Shown one piece after another: positions 1-8,314 of a stretch of 64,000 nucleotides of DNA (position 1 is the first letter of the stretch; the number at the start of each line of letters is the position of its first letter). A model generated the notes under the pieces. The model ran no database searches, had not been told where the DNA came from, and saw only the letters and a program-made list of their open reading frames with translations. Position numbers and translations under genes: made by a program. The stretch spans positions 186,001 to 250,000 of the forward strand of contig JADJWJ010000021.1 of the NCBI GenBank assembly GCA_016716425.1, read 5' to 3'. The stretch comes from Betaproteobacteria bacterium (GTDB lineage Bacteria; Pseudomonadota; Gammaproteobacteria; Burkholderiales; Casimicrobiaceae).

Positions 1-1
1 A

Positions 2-1504
2 GCCGTCTCCTACTTCTTCATGTCGTGGGCGAACCCGTACCTGCTGTTCCTCACGGCAGCCGGCACGTTCGCGGGCATCTACGTCGGCGCCATCCCCGGC
101 CTGTCGGTGACGATGGCGGTGTCGATCCTCATCTCGTTCACGTTCAAGTGGCACGTCAACGAGGCGCTGGCGCTGATCGCCGGTATCTACCTCGGCGGCG
201 TCTACGGCGGCGCGCGCAGCGCCATTCTCCTCAACATCCCCGGCGCGCCGTCGGCGATCGCGACGGCGCTCGATGGGTATCCGCTTGCCAAGCGTGGCGA
301 AGCCGGGACTGCCATCGGCCTGACGACGGTGATGTCCGTGCTCGGCGGCTTCCTCGGCATCGCAGCACTCGCGATCGGCGCGCCGATGCTGTCGGACCTC
401 GCGCTGCTGTTCGCGCCGCGCGACTACCTGCTGCTCGCGATCTGGGGCATCCTGCTCGTCGGCAGTCTCTCCGGCGAGTCGCTCGCCAAGGGCGTGTTCG
501 CCGGCGCGCTCGGCGTGCTGATCGGCATGGTCGGCCTCGATCCGATGACGGCCGAGGGCCGCTTCACGTACGGCTCGGTGCAGCTTTCGGCCGGCATCCC
601 GTACGTCGCCGCGATGATCGGCTTCTTCGGCGTGGCCGAGGTGCTCGTGCAGTTGCACCAGCTCGGCGTCACGCCGATCAAGCAGAACGTCAGGAAGATC
701 GTGCCCGCCTGGGGGCTCGTGAAGAAGTACCTGCCGCTGTCGGCGCGCACGTCGGCGATCGGCGTGTGCATCGGCGCGCTGCCGGGCGCGGGCGGCGACA
801 TCGCGGCGCTGATGGCGTACGACCACGCGAAGCGCACGACCAAGGATCCGTCGCGACCGTTCGGCGAGGGCGCCTACGAGGGCATCGTGGCGCCGGAAAC
901 CGCCAACAACGCGGCGGTGCCCGGCGCCTACATTCCGATGCTGACGCTGGGCATCCCGGGCGACGCCGTGACCGCCGTCATCATCGGTGCGCTGTACATC
1001 CACGGCATGAAGCCCGGCCCGATGCTGATGATCGAGACGCCGCATCTCTTCTGGTTCTGCGTGGGCAACCTCGTGCTCGCCAACATCTTCCTGCTGCCTA
1101 TGGGCCTGTCCGGCATCCGCATCTTCGCGAAGATCGTCGAGACGCCGAAGGCGATCCTGCTGCCGCTGATCCTCGTGCTGTCCGCGGTGGGCACCTACGC
1201 GATCGAGAACAACCCGGTCCACGTGTACTGGATGCTGGGCTTCGGCCTCCTCGGCTACTTCCTCAAGATGTACGGGTTCCAGGTGGGGCCGGTGATCCTC
1301 GGCATCATCCTCGGGCCGCTGATCGACGCCTCGTACCGCCGCGCGATGATCTCCGTGGCCGACACCCCCCTCGACTTCCTGGCCGAGTTCTTCACGAGTC
1401 CGATCTCGGCGATCCTGGTCGCGGCGCTCGCCTTCACCGTGTTGTCGCAGTCGCGGGCGTGGTCGGCCTTCATGGGCCGGCTGCGCGGCGCGCCGGCGCA
1501 CTGA
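2..1504 (+). CDS. Tripartite tricarboxylate transporter permease, TctA family (5' partial)
   Basis: Large membrane subunit of a TTT-family secondary carboxylate importer, which works with a periplasmic TctC binding protein and a small TctB subunit. The protein is almost entirely hydrophobic segments. The family signature is seen at about residues 60-85 counted from the ATG at 20 (a Y-G-G-A-R-S motif, then LLNIPGAPSA and LDGYPLAKRG). The frame is open to the window edge, and the distance from the ATG at 20 to the first PGL motif is shorter than usual for TctA, so the true start is probably upstream of the window. No TctB or TctC gene is in view; they would be expected upstream. It leads a same-strand run of catabolic genes. 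Substrate is unknown: the family carries citrate, tartrate, aromatic and other carboxylates. Confidence 0.9.
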   Translation, partial: AVSYFFMSWANPYLLFLTAAGTFAGIYVGAIPGLSVTMAVSILISFTFKWHVNEALALIAGIYLGGVYGGARSAILLNIPGAPSAIATALDGYPLAKRGEAGTAIGLTTVMSVLGGFLGIAALAIGAPMLSDLALLFAPRDYLLLAIWGILLVGSLSGESLAKGVFAGALGVLIGMVGLDPMTAEGRFTYGSVQLSAGIPYVAAMIGFFGVAEVLVQLHQLGVTPIKQNVRKIVPAWGLVKKYLPLSARTSAIGVCIGALPGAGGDIAALMAYDHAKRTTKDPSRPFGEGAYEGIVAPETANNAAVPGAYIPMLTLGIPGDAVTAVIIGALYIHGMKPGPMLMIETPHLFWFCVGNLVLANIFLLPMGLSGIRIFAKIVETPKAILLPLILVLSAVGTYAIENNPVHVYWMLGFGLLGYFLKMYGFQVGPVILGIILGPLIDASYRRAMISVADTPLDFLAEFFTSPISAILVAALAFTVLSQSRAWSAFMGRLRGAPAH

Positions 1505-1563
1505 CCGCGGACCCGTCGCGCATCCTTCACCACACAACCGCCGACCCCAGCAAAGGAACCGAC

Positions 1564-3012
1564 ATGGCCGACGCCGCCGAACCGAAAAAGGGCATCACGC
1601 CCGAGCAGCAGCAGGAACTCGACGAGGTCTTCGCGCGTGCGCGCAAGGCGCTCGCGATCATCGAAACCTACGACCAGGCGCGCGTCGACCGCCTGTGCCA
1701 GGCGGTCGCGTGGGCGGTCGCGAACAAGCAGACGTTCACGCGGCTCGTCGACATGGGCATCGAGGAAAGCGGCCTGGGCGACGCGGTGAGCCGCATGGGC
1801 AAGCGGATGAAAATCCGCGGCGTCCTGCGCGACGCGCTGCGGCAGAAGAGCGTGGGCATCATCGAGGAACTGCCCGAGAAGGGCATCGTCAAGTACGGCA
1901 AGCCCGTTGGCATCATCGCGTGCATCGTGCCGACGACGAACCCGGATCTGACGCCCGCCGGCAACGCGATCTACGGCATCAAGGCGCGCAACTGCGTGAT
2001 CTTCTCGCCGCACCCGCGCTCGAAGAAGACGTCGTTCGAGACGGTGCGCCTGATGCGCGAGGCGCTCGAGCGCGAGGGCGCGCCGGCCGACATCCTGCAG
2101 TGCCTGACCCGGGTCAACATCCCGATGTCGCAGGCGCTGATGGCGCGCGCCGACCTCATCATCGCCACCGGCGGCCAACCGATGGTCCGCGCCGCGTACA
2201 GCTCGGGCACCCCGGCCTACGGTGTCGGCGCCGGCAACTCGACGATGATCATCGACGAGACGGCGAACATCGAGGAGGCGGCGCGCAACACGCGGCTGTC
2301 CAAGACGTCCGACTTCGGCTCCGGCTGCTCTGCCGACGGCAACCTCATCATCGAGGCGTCGATCTTCGACCGGCTGCTCGCGCAGCTGCAGGCCGAGGGC
2401 GGCTACCTCGCGAGCGAGCAGGAGAAGGCCGCGCTGCGCCGCGTGATGTGGGACGACGAGGCGCACCGGACGTCGGACACGGTCGCTATCGCGCCGCAGC
2501 AGCTCGCGAAGGCTGCCGGCTTCACGATTCCCGCCGATCGCAAGTTCATCATCGTGCACGGCGACGGCATCGGGAAGGCGCATCCGTTCTCCGGCGAGAA
2601 GCTGACCACACTGCTCGCTGTCTACAAGTACCAGGGCTTCGACCAGGCGCTCGACATGATGCGCGGCATCTACGAGGTCGGCGGCAAGGGCCACTCGTGC
2701 GGCATCTATTCGTTCGACCAGGACCACATCCACCGGCTCGCGATGGCGGCGCCGGTATCGCGGATCATGGTGCGGCAGCCGCAGTCGAAGGCCAACGCCG
2801 GCGCGTTCAACAACGGCATGCCGATGACGTCGAGCCTGGGCTGCGGCACCTGGGGCGGCAACGTCGTCTCCGAGAACGTGCACCTGAAGCACTACCTGAA
2901 CACGACGTGGGTGTCGGTGCCGATCAAGGAGGACAAGCCGTCCGACGAGGAGCTGTTCGGCCCGTTCTACGACCCGGCGCTCGAGGCCGAGGTCGAGACG
3001 ATCACGACCTGA
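1564..3012 (+). CDS. CoA-acylating aldehyde dehydrogenase (sulfoacetaldehyde dehydrogenase-like)
   Basis: A 482-residue aldehyde dehydrogenase superfamily protein expected to oxidise an aldehyde to an acyl-CoA with NAD(P)+. The catalytic cysteine is most likely C255 in the stretch DFGSGCSADGN. The cofactor-binding part contains IACIVPTTNP and a GVGAGN stretch, as in acylating acetaldehyde dehydrogenases. Overall character is closest to the SauS-type acylating sulfoacetaldehyde dehydrogenases, but no sulfonate gene (xsc, sauT) is present, so that substrate is not supported. The ATG at 1564 has a good ribosome site (AAAGGA). The next gene starts 5 bases after the stop, suggesting translational coupling. 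Together with the ThDP enzyme downstream it could form a 2-keto acid to aldehyde to acyl-CoA route; that is inference. Confidence 0.85.
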   Translation: MADAAEPKKGITPEQQQELDEVFARARKALAIIETYDQARVDRLCQAVAWAVANKQTFTRLVDMGIEESGLGDAVSRMGKRMKIRGVLRDALRQKSVGIIEELPEKGIVKYGKPVGIIACIVPTTNPDLTPAGNAIYGIKARNCVIFSPHPRSKKTSFETVRLMREALEREGAPADILQCLTRVNIPMSQALMARADLIIATGGQPMVRAAYSSGTPAYGVGAGNSTMIIDETANIEEAARNTRLSKTSDFGSGCSADGNLIIEASIFDRLLAQLQAEGGYLASEQEKAALRRVMWDDEAHRTSDTVAIAPQQLAKAAGFTIPADRKFIIVHGDGIGKAHPFSGEKLTTLLAVYKYQGFDQALDMMRGIYEVGGKGHSCGIYSFDQDHIHRLAMAAPVSRIMVRQPQSKANAGAFNNGMPMTSSLGCGTWGGNVVSENVHLKHYLNTTWVSVPIKEDKPSDEELFGPFYDPALEAEVETITT

Positions 3013-3016
3013 CGCC

Positions 3017-3868
3017 ATGGCCGCGAAGACACCCGAGGAGATCCTCGCCGACGCGTCCGCGTGGTGGGATACCGCGATCATCGACATCCATCCGGGCAAG
3101 ATCGCGATCCGCGGCTATCCGATCGAGGAACTGATCGGCCGCGTGCGCTTCCCGGAGATGATCTGGCTGATGCTGCGCGGCGAGCTGCCGACGCCGGGCC
3201 AGGCGGACCTGCTCGAGGCGGCGATGGTGCCGGGCGTGGACCACGGCCCGCACGCGCCGTCGATCGCGATCTCGCGGATGGCGGTCACCTGCGGGCTGCC
3301 GGTCAACGGCGCGATGGCCTCGGCGATCAACGTGCTCGACGACGTGCACGGCGGCGCCGGCCAGCAGTGCATGGAGCTCTACCGCGAGATCGACGCGGAG
3401 GCGGGCCCGCACGGCGACCTCGTCGCCGCGGCAGCGGCGGTGCTGAAGCGGCGGGCGAACGCGGGCGACAGGATCGTGCCCGGCTTCGGCCACCGCTTCC
3501 ATCCGATCGACCCGCGCACCGCCCCGCTGTTCGCGCTGGTCGAGCAGGCGCGCGGGGCCGGCACCGTGACCGGCCGCTTCGCAGCGATCGGCCACGCGGT
3601 GGAGGCGGCGCTGCGGGCCGCGAAGGGGCGCCACATCCCGATGAACATCGACGGCATCACCGCGGTGATCTTCTGCGAACTGGGTTTCGAGCCGGAGCTG
3701 GGACGGGGCCTGTTCGTCCTGTCGCGCGCCGTGGGCATCCTCGCGCACGCTTGGGAGCAGAAGCAGCAAGGCGGCCGCATCAAGGGACCGATGACGCCGC
3801 AGATCCCGTACCGCTACAGCGGCCCGCCGCAGCGCGCGGTGCCCGAGCCCGCCGACCGCGGCCGATGA
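3017..3868 (+). CDS. Short citrate synthase-fold enzyme (citryl-CoA lyase-like)
   Basis: At 283 residues this is much shorter than citrate synthase (about 430) and matches the short citrate-synthase-related proteins often called citryl-CoA lyase. All three catalytic residues of the fold can be placed: H111 in DDVHGGAG, H159 in PGFGHRFH and D212 in MNIDGI. The large N-terminal helical part of canonical citrate synthase is missing. It may therefore condense or cleave an acyl-CoA with a keto acid. It sits 5 bases after the acylating aldehyde dehydrogenase, whose acyl-CoA product could be its substrate. The true reaction cannot be told from sequence; a citrate-cycle role is unlikely given the operon context. 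Confidence 0.8.
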   Translation: MAAKTPEEILADASAWWDTAIIDIHPGKIAIRGYPIEELIGRVRFPEMIWLMLRGELPTPGQADLLEAAMVPGVDHGPHAPSIAISRMAVTCGLPVNGAMASAINVLDDVHGGAGQQCMELYREIDAEAGPHGDLVAAAAAVLKRRANAGDRIVPGFGHRFHPIDPRTAPLFALVEQARGAGTVTGRFAAIGHAVEAALRAAKGRHIPMNIDGITAVIFCELGFEPELGRGLFVLSRAVGILAHAWEQKQQGGRIKGPMTPQIPYRYSGPPQRAVPEPADRGR

Positions 3869-3929
3869 ACGCATTCCCGGGCGGCCTGGCGGCCGCGCGG
3901 CGCAAGGCGCAAGGAGCAAGGAGCAAGCG

Positions 3930-5699
3930 ATGAAGGATTTGATTGCGAACCAGCTGGTCAAGTACCTGGAAGGCCGCGGCATCAAGCACATCTTCGGTCT
4001 CTGCGGCCACACGAACATCGCCGTGCTGGCGGCGTTGTCGAAGAGCCGGAAGATCAAGTTCGTCAACACCCGGCACGAGCAGATCGCCGCGCACGCGGCC
4101 GACGGCTACGCGCGCGCGACGAAGAAGACCTCCGTCGTGCTGTCGCACCTGTCGCCCGGGCTCACCAACGCCGCCACCGGTGTCGCCAACGCCGCGCTCG
4201 ACTCGATCCCGATGGTGGTGATCGCCGGCGACGTGCCGACGCACTACTACGGCAAGCACCCGCACCAGGAGGTGAACCTGCACGCCGACGCGTCGCAGTA
4301 CGAGATCTACCGGCCGTTCGTCAAGCGCGCGTGGCGCGTGGACTCGCCGCACCTCTTCCCCGAGATCCTCGAGAAGGCGTTCGCGCTGGCCGAGAGCGGC
4401 CGCCCGGGCCCGGTGCTGGTCGACGTGCCGATGGACATCTTCAGCAAGGAGATCGACGTCGCGCTGTGGAAGCGCCTGCAGGGCAACGCGAAGTCGCTGG
4501 CGAAGCCGTCGCTCGACGACGCGACGGCCGAGAAGATCGTCCGCCAGCTGCTCGCGGCGAAGACGCCGGTCCTCTACGTCGGCGGCGGCATCCTGCTCGC
4601 GGACGCCGCGGTCGAGATGCGCGAGTTCGCCGAGCACCTTTGCCTGCCGGTCGCGCACACGCTGATGGGCAAGGGCGCGCTGCCGGACGACCACCCGCAG
4701 ATCCTCGGCATGACCGGGTTCTGGGGGACGAAGTACATCAACGACAAGTGCAGGGGCGCCGACTGGATTCTGGGCCTCGGCACGCGCTTCTCCGAGGCCG
4801 ACTGCAGTTCGTGGGAGCGCGAGTACACGTTCAACTTCCCCCCGACGAAGCTCGTCCACATCGACATCGACCCGGCCGAGATCGGTCGCAACTACCCGGT
4901 CGCGATCGGTGCGGTGGCGGACTTGAAGGAGGCGCTGCGCGTGCTGAACCGCGTCGCGCGCAAGGTTGCGCCGAAAGCGGTCAGGCGCGACAAGCTGCTG
5001 GCCGAAATGGCGAAGAACCGCAAGACCTTCGTCGCCGGCAACGCGAAGGCGATGGCCAGCGACGCGTGGCCGATGCGGCCGGAGCGCATCCTCGCCGACG
5101 TGCGCGCCGTACTGCCGCGCGACGCGCTGATCTGCACCGACGTGGGCTGGAACAAGAATGGCGTGGGCCAGCAGTTCCCGATCTACGAGCCGGGCACGAT
5201 CTTCACGCCGGGCGGCTACGCGACGATGGGCTTCGGCGCGCCGGCGGCGCTCGGCGCCAAGGTCGCGTGCCCCGACCGCGTCGTCGTGGCGCTGATCGGC
5301 GACGGCGGCTTCGGCCAGAACCCGGCGCTGCTCGCGACCGCGTTCGAACAGGACATCGCCGTCGTCTGGGTGATCATGAACAACCACGCGTTCGGCACGA
5401 TCGCCGGGCTCGAGCTGGCGCACTACGGCACGACGTTCGGCACGGTGTTCGAGAAGAACGGCAGGACGTGGTCGCCCGACTTCGCGGCGATCGCCCGCGC
5501 CTACGGCATCGACGGCGTCAAGATCGCGTCCGCCGCCGAGTTCAGGCCGGCGCTCGCGAAGGCGATCAAGTCGAAGCGGCCCGTGGTGCTCGACGTGTAC
5601 ATGAAGAACGAGCCGGTGCCCACCGCGGGGCACTGGAACATCATGGACATCTACTCGCCGGGCAAGAAAGTGCACCACGTCGCGACCGGCGGCAAGTGA
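3930..5699 (+). CDS. ThDP-dependent enzyme, acetolactate synthase/decarboxylase family
   Basis: A 589-residue thiamine-diphosphate enzyme with the three-domain layout of acetolactate synthase, benzoylformate decarboxylase and oxalyl-CoA decarboxylase. The cofactor-activating glutamate is E50 in NTRHEQIAAHA. The ThDP/Mg motif begins at G457 (GDGGFGQN) and continues to MNNHAFG. The central domain has the usual VLYVGGGIL nucleotide-fold strand. It lacks the N-terminal sequence expected of sulfoacetaldehyde acetyltransferase. It would decarboxylate a 2-keto acid, releasing an aldehyde or transferring it to an acceptor. The start ATG follows the sequence AAGGAGCAAGCG, a good ribosome site. Between this gene and the previous one there are only about 60 bases, so one transcript is likely. 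The substrate is unresolved. Confidence 0.85.
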   Translation: MKDLIANQLVKYLEGRGIKHIFGLCGHTNIAVLAALSKSRKIKFVNTRHEQIAAHAADGYARATKKTSVVLSHLSPGLTNAATGVANAALDSIPMVVIAGDVPTHYYGKHPHQEVNLHADASQYEIYRPFVKRAWRVDSPHLFPEILEKAFALAESGRPGPVLVDVPMDIFSKEIDVALWKRLQGNAKSLAKPSLDDATAEKIVRQLLAAKTPVLYVGGGILLADAAVEMREFAEHLCLPVAHTLMGKGALPDDHPQILGMTGFWGTKYINDKCRGADWILGLGTRFSEADCSSWEREYTFNFPPTKLVHIDIDPAEIGRNYPVAIGAVADLKEALRVLNRVARKVAPKAVRRDKLLAEMAKNRKTFVAGNAKAMASDAWPMRPERILADVRAVLPRDALICTDVGWNKNGVGQQFPIYEPGTIFTPGGYATMGFGAPAALGAKVACPDRVVVALIGDGGFGQNPALLATAFEQDIAVVWVIMNNHAFGTIAGLELAHYGTTFGTVFEKNGRTWSPDFAAIARAYGIDGVKIASAAEFRPALAKAIKSKRPVVLDVYMKNEPVPTAGHWNIMDIYSPGKKVHHVATGGK

Positions 5700-5839
5700 G
5701 CCGGCATCCAAACCTGGAGACCGTCATGGAACAGAACCTGCGCGAGATCGCCCGTCCGGCCGACACGGCGGCGACGGGTCGTCACGAAGGCGCGCCGCCC
5801 GCCACCAGCGGGCCCCGTCGTTCCCCGGAGGAGGTCACG

Positions 5840-6661
5840 GTGAAGCACGAGTTCTCGCTGGCGCACCTCACGGTCATGGGCTGCCCGCCGCCGGAGATGA
5901 TCTACGTCGCGGCGCGCGCCGGCTACGATTACGTGAGCCTGCGGACCATCTTCCTCGGTCTGCCCGGCGAGCCCAATTACGGGCTCGCCCGCAATCCCGA
6001 GTTGCTGCGGCAGACGCGCCGTGCGCTCGCCGACACCGGCATGCGCGTCCACGACATCGAGCTCGCACGCGTCAAGGACGGGGTCGACCCGCAGAGCTAC
6101 GTGCCCGAGTTCGAAATCGCCGCTGAACTGGGCGCGCGCGCCGTGCTGTCGTCGATCTGGTCGGCCGACCGCGCGTACTACATGGACACGTTCGGCGAGA
6201 TCTGCGACCTCGCGCGGCCGTTCGGGCTGACGGTCGATATCGAGTCGGTGCCGATCGCGACGGTGCGCGACCTCGCGGGCGCCGTCGACGTGCTGCGCAC
6301 CGTCAAGCGCGACAACGCCGGCCTCATGATCGACACCCACCACTTCCACCGGGCGCGCGACAAGGCGGCCGACCTGGCGGCGCTGCCGCGCGAGTGGTTC
6401 CACTTCGCGCAGATCTGCGACGCCCCGGCGCAGATCCCGACCGACCGCGAGGAGATGGTGCACATCCTGCGCGAGGCGCGGCTCTACCTCGGCGAAGGCG
6501 GCATCGACGTCGCCGACATCCTGCGGCAGATCCCGCGCGTGCCGTACTCGATCGAGCTGCCGCACCTCGATCGCGTGCACGAGCTCGGCAACGCCGAGCA
6601 CGCGTTCCGCTGCATCGAGTCGGCCAAGGCCTACCTCGCCGCGCGCGCGCTGGTGGCCTGA
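5840..6661 (+). CDS. Sugar phosphate isomerase/epimerase-like TIM-barrel protein
   Basis: A 273-residue xylose isomerase-like TIM barrel (AP endonuclease 2 family), a fold used by hydroxypyruvate isomerase, IolE, IolI and 3-dehydroshikimate dehydratases of the AsbF/QuiC type. Metal-binding type residues are visible in the conserved strands: E in TVDIESVP, D and H in MIDTHHFHRA, and E in SIELPHLDR. Two starts compete. The GTG at 5840 follows a very strong GGAGGAGG ribosome site and puts the first barrel strand (FSLAHLTVMG) at the N-terminus. The in-frame ATG at 5726 would add 38 low-complexity residues. The GTG was chosen. With the type I dehydroquinase at 11.3 kb in the same cluster, a dehydroshikimate dehydratase role is possible but unproven. 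Confidence 0.8.
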   Translation: MKHEFSLAHLTVMGCPPPEMIYVAARAGYDYVSLRTIFLGLPGEPNYGLARNPELLRQTRRALADTGMRVHDIELARVKDGVDPQSYVPEFEIAAELGARAVLSSIWSADRAYYMDTFGEICDLARPFGLTVDIESVPIATVRDLAGAVDVLRTVKRDNAGLMIDTHHFHRARDKAADLAALPREWFHFAQICDAPAQIPTDREEMVHILREARLYLGEGGIDVADILRQIPRVPYSIELPHLDRVHELGNAEHAFRCIESAKAYLAARALVA

Positions 6662-6682
6662 GCGGCGACGGAGGATCGAGCG

Positions 6683-7516
6683 ATGATCAGCGGCAGGACC
6701 ACCTTGATCGCCCACATCGGCTATCCGACCGAGTCGTTCAAGGCGCCGCTCATCTACAACCCGTGGTTCGAGCGGAACGGCATCGACGCCGTCGTGGTTC
6801 CCATGGGCTGCAGGGCGGACGACTATCCGGCGTTCCTGCGCACGCTGTTCCGCCTCACCAACATCCGCGGCGCGCTGGTCACGATGCCGCACAAGGTCAC
6901 GACCGTCGGCCTGGTCGACGCCATCACGCCGACCGTCGAGATCGCGGGCTCGTGCAACGCGGTGCTGCTGCGTCCGGACGGCACGCTGTTGGGCGACATG
7001 TTCGACGGCGAGGGCTTCGTGCGCGGCCTGAAGCGCAAGGGATTCGCGCTCGCCGGCGCGCGCTGCCTGGTCGTGGGCACCGGCGGCGTGGGCTCGGCGA
7101 TCGCCGCGTCGCTGGCCCGGGGCGGGGCGGGCGCGCTCGCGCTGTCCGACGTCGATCGCGCCGCGGCGGAGGCGCTCGGCGCCCGGCTGGGCAAGCATTA
7201 CCCGGCGCTCTCCGTCCGCGTGGCCGGCAACGATCCGGCGGGCTACGACCTCGTGGTGAACGGGACGCCGCTCGGCATGAAGCCCGACGACCCTCTGCCG
7301 TTCGACGCGAGCCGGCTCGACGCCCGGACGCTCGTCGGCGAGGTCGTCATGAAGAAGGAGATCACGCCGCTGCTCGAAGCGGCGCGGGCCCGCGGCTGCC
7401 GCTACCAGGTCGGCACCGACATGCTGTTCGAGATGATCCCGGCCTACCTCGAGTTCTTCGGCTTCGGGACCGCGACCCCGGACGAGTTGCGCGCGGTCGC
7501 GCAGGTCGCGTACTGA
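6683..7516 (+). CDS. AroE-family (shikimate dehydrogenase-like) oxidoreductase with altered substrate site
   Basis: A 277-residue protein with the two-domain shikimate dehydrogenase fold. The catalytic pair is kept: K71 in MPHKVTT and D108 in MFDGEGF. N92 in SCNAV is also kept, as is the dinucleotide loop VGTGGVGSAI near residue 131. The shikimate-binding S-x-S-P of true AroE is here F19-K20-A21-P22, so both serines are lost. The usual C-terminal Gln-Gly is replaced within MLFEMIPAY. This argues for a paralogue acting on a different substrate rather than the biosynthetic enzyme. A GGAGG ribosome site precedes the ATG. It lies 21 bases after the TIM-barrel gene and is probably co-transcribed. 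Confidence 0.85.
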   Translation: MISGRTTLIAHIGYPTESFKAPLIYNPWFERNGIDAVVVPMGCRADDYPAFLRTLFRLTNIRGALVTMPHKVTTVGLVDAITPTVEIAGSCNAVLLRPDGTLLGDMFDGEGFVRGLKRKGFALAGARCLVVGTGGVGSAIAASLARGGAGALALSDVDRAAAEALGARLGKHYPALSVRVAGNDPAGYDLVVNGTPLGMKPDDPLPFDASRLDARTLVGEVVMKKEITPLLEAARARGCRYQVGTDMLFEMIPAYLEFFGFGTATPDELRAVAQVAY

Positions 7517-7552
7517 GGCGACGGCCATGCCGCGATGCAACAAGCCGCGCCG

Positions 7553-7581
7553 TTGCCCGGAATTGACGGGCCTGTTAAATT
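7553..7581 (+). promoter_or_regulatory. Possible sigma-70 promoter of the TetR gene
   Basis: TTGCCC at 7553-7558 and TAAATT at 7576-7581 are separated by 17 bases and lie 34 bases before the TetR start. This is one of the few AT-leaning spots in the cluster. The boxes are only partly consensus, so this is a weak prediction. Confidence 0.35.
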
Positions 7582-7614
7582 CCCCTTGCGACTTCGTCAG
7601 TTCGGGGACCCTCG

Positions 7615-8289
7615 ATGACTCTGCAGGTCACATCGGCACGCGCGGCCGCTATGCGCAAGCCCAAGGCGCCCGAGGCCAATCGCGCCCGGATCCTCGCGGC
7701 CGCGATCGCGGAGTTCGCGTCGCGCGGCTACAAGGGCGCCAGCATGGACGCGATCGCGGCGCGCACGCACACGACGCGCGCGCTGATCAACTACTACTTC
7801 GGCAGCAAGGAGCGGCTCTACCTCGCGGTCCTGGAGCGCGTCTACGCGGAGATCCGCGACGCCGAGCGCGGCCTCGAGCTCGACCACCTGCCGCCGGCGG
7901 CTGCGATCCGGCGCATCGTCGACTTCACCTACGACTACTACGTCGGCCACGAGGACTTCGTGCGGCTGGTGGTGGCCGAGAACCAGGCGCGCGGCCGCCA
8001 CATGAAGCGCTTCCCTTCGCTGCGCACGCTCAACCGGCCGATCGTCGACCTGCTCGGGCGGGTCATCGCGCGCGGGCAGGCGGACGGGGACTTTCGCCGC
8101 GACGTCGACCCGATCGACGTGCACATGGCGATCGCGGCACTCGGGATGTTCAACGTCACCAACCAGTACACGTTCGGCACCCTCTTTCAGCGCGAAATGG
8201 GCGGGAAGGGAAACGTGGCGCGCCGCCGCCAGATGGTGTCCGATCTCGTGCTCACCTGGCTCGCCGAAAGCGCGGGCCAGCCGCGGTAA
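7615..8289 (+). CDS. TetR/AcrR family transcriptional regulator
   Basis: A 224-residue regulator. The N-terminal helix-turn-helix is clear from about residue 22 to 66 (ARILAAAIAEFASRGYKGAS, then TTRALINYYFGSKERLY). The remaining helical domain would bind an effector. It sits between the catabolic enzymes and the TRAP transporter genes on the same strand, so it is a reasonable candidate for the local regulator, with the pathway substrate or an intermediate as inducer. The ATG at 7615 was kept; an internal ATG at 7651 would remove a basic tail before the DNA-binding domain and is also possible. Confidence 0.9.
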   Translation: MTLQVTSARAAAMRKPKAPEANRARILAAAIAEFASRGYKGASMDAIAARTHTTRALINYYFGSKERLYLAVLERVYAEIRDAERGLELDHLPPAAAIRRIVDFTYDYYVGHEDFVRLVVAENQARGRHMKRFPSLRTLNRPIVDLLGRVIARGQADGDFRRDVDPIDVHMAIAALGMFNVTNQYTFGTLFQREMGGKGNVARRRQMVSDLVLTWLAESAGQPR

Positions 8290-8314
8290 CCCCAACGTCG
8301 TCACGGAGGAGTAC

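Noticed and set aside
1564..5699. Taurine or sulfoacetate degradation module
   Set aside because: The aldehyde dehydrogenase resembles SauS, but the ThDP enzyme does not look like sulfoacetaldehyde acetyltransferase and no sulfonate-specific ligase, transporter or phosphotransacetylase is present.
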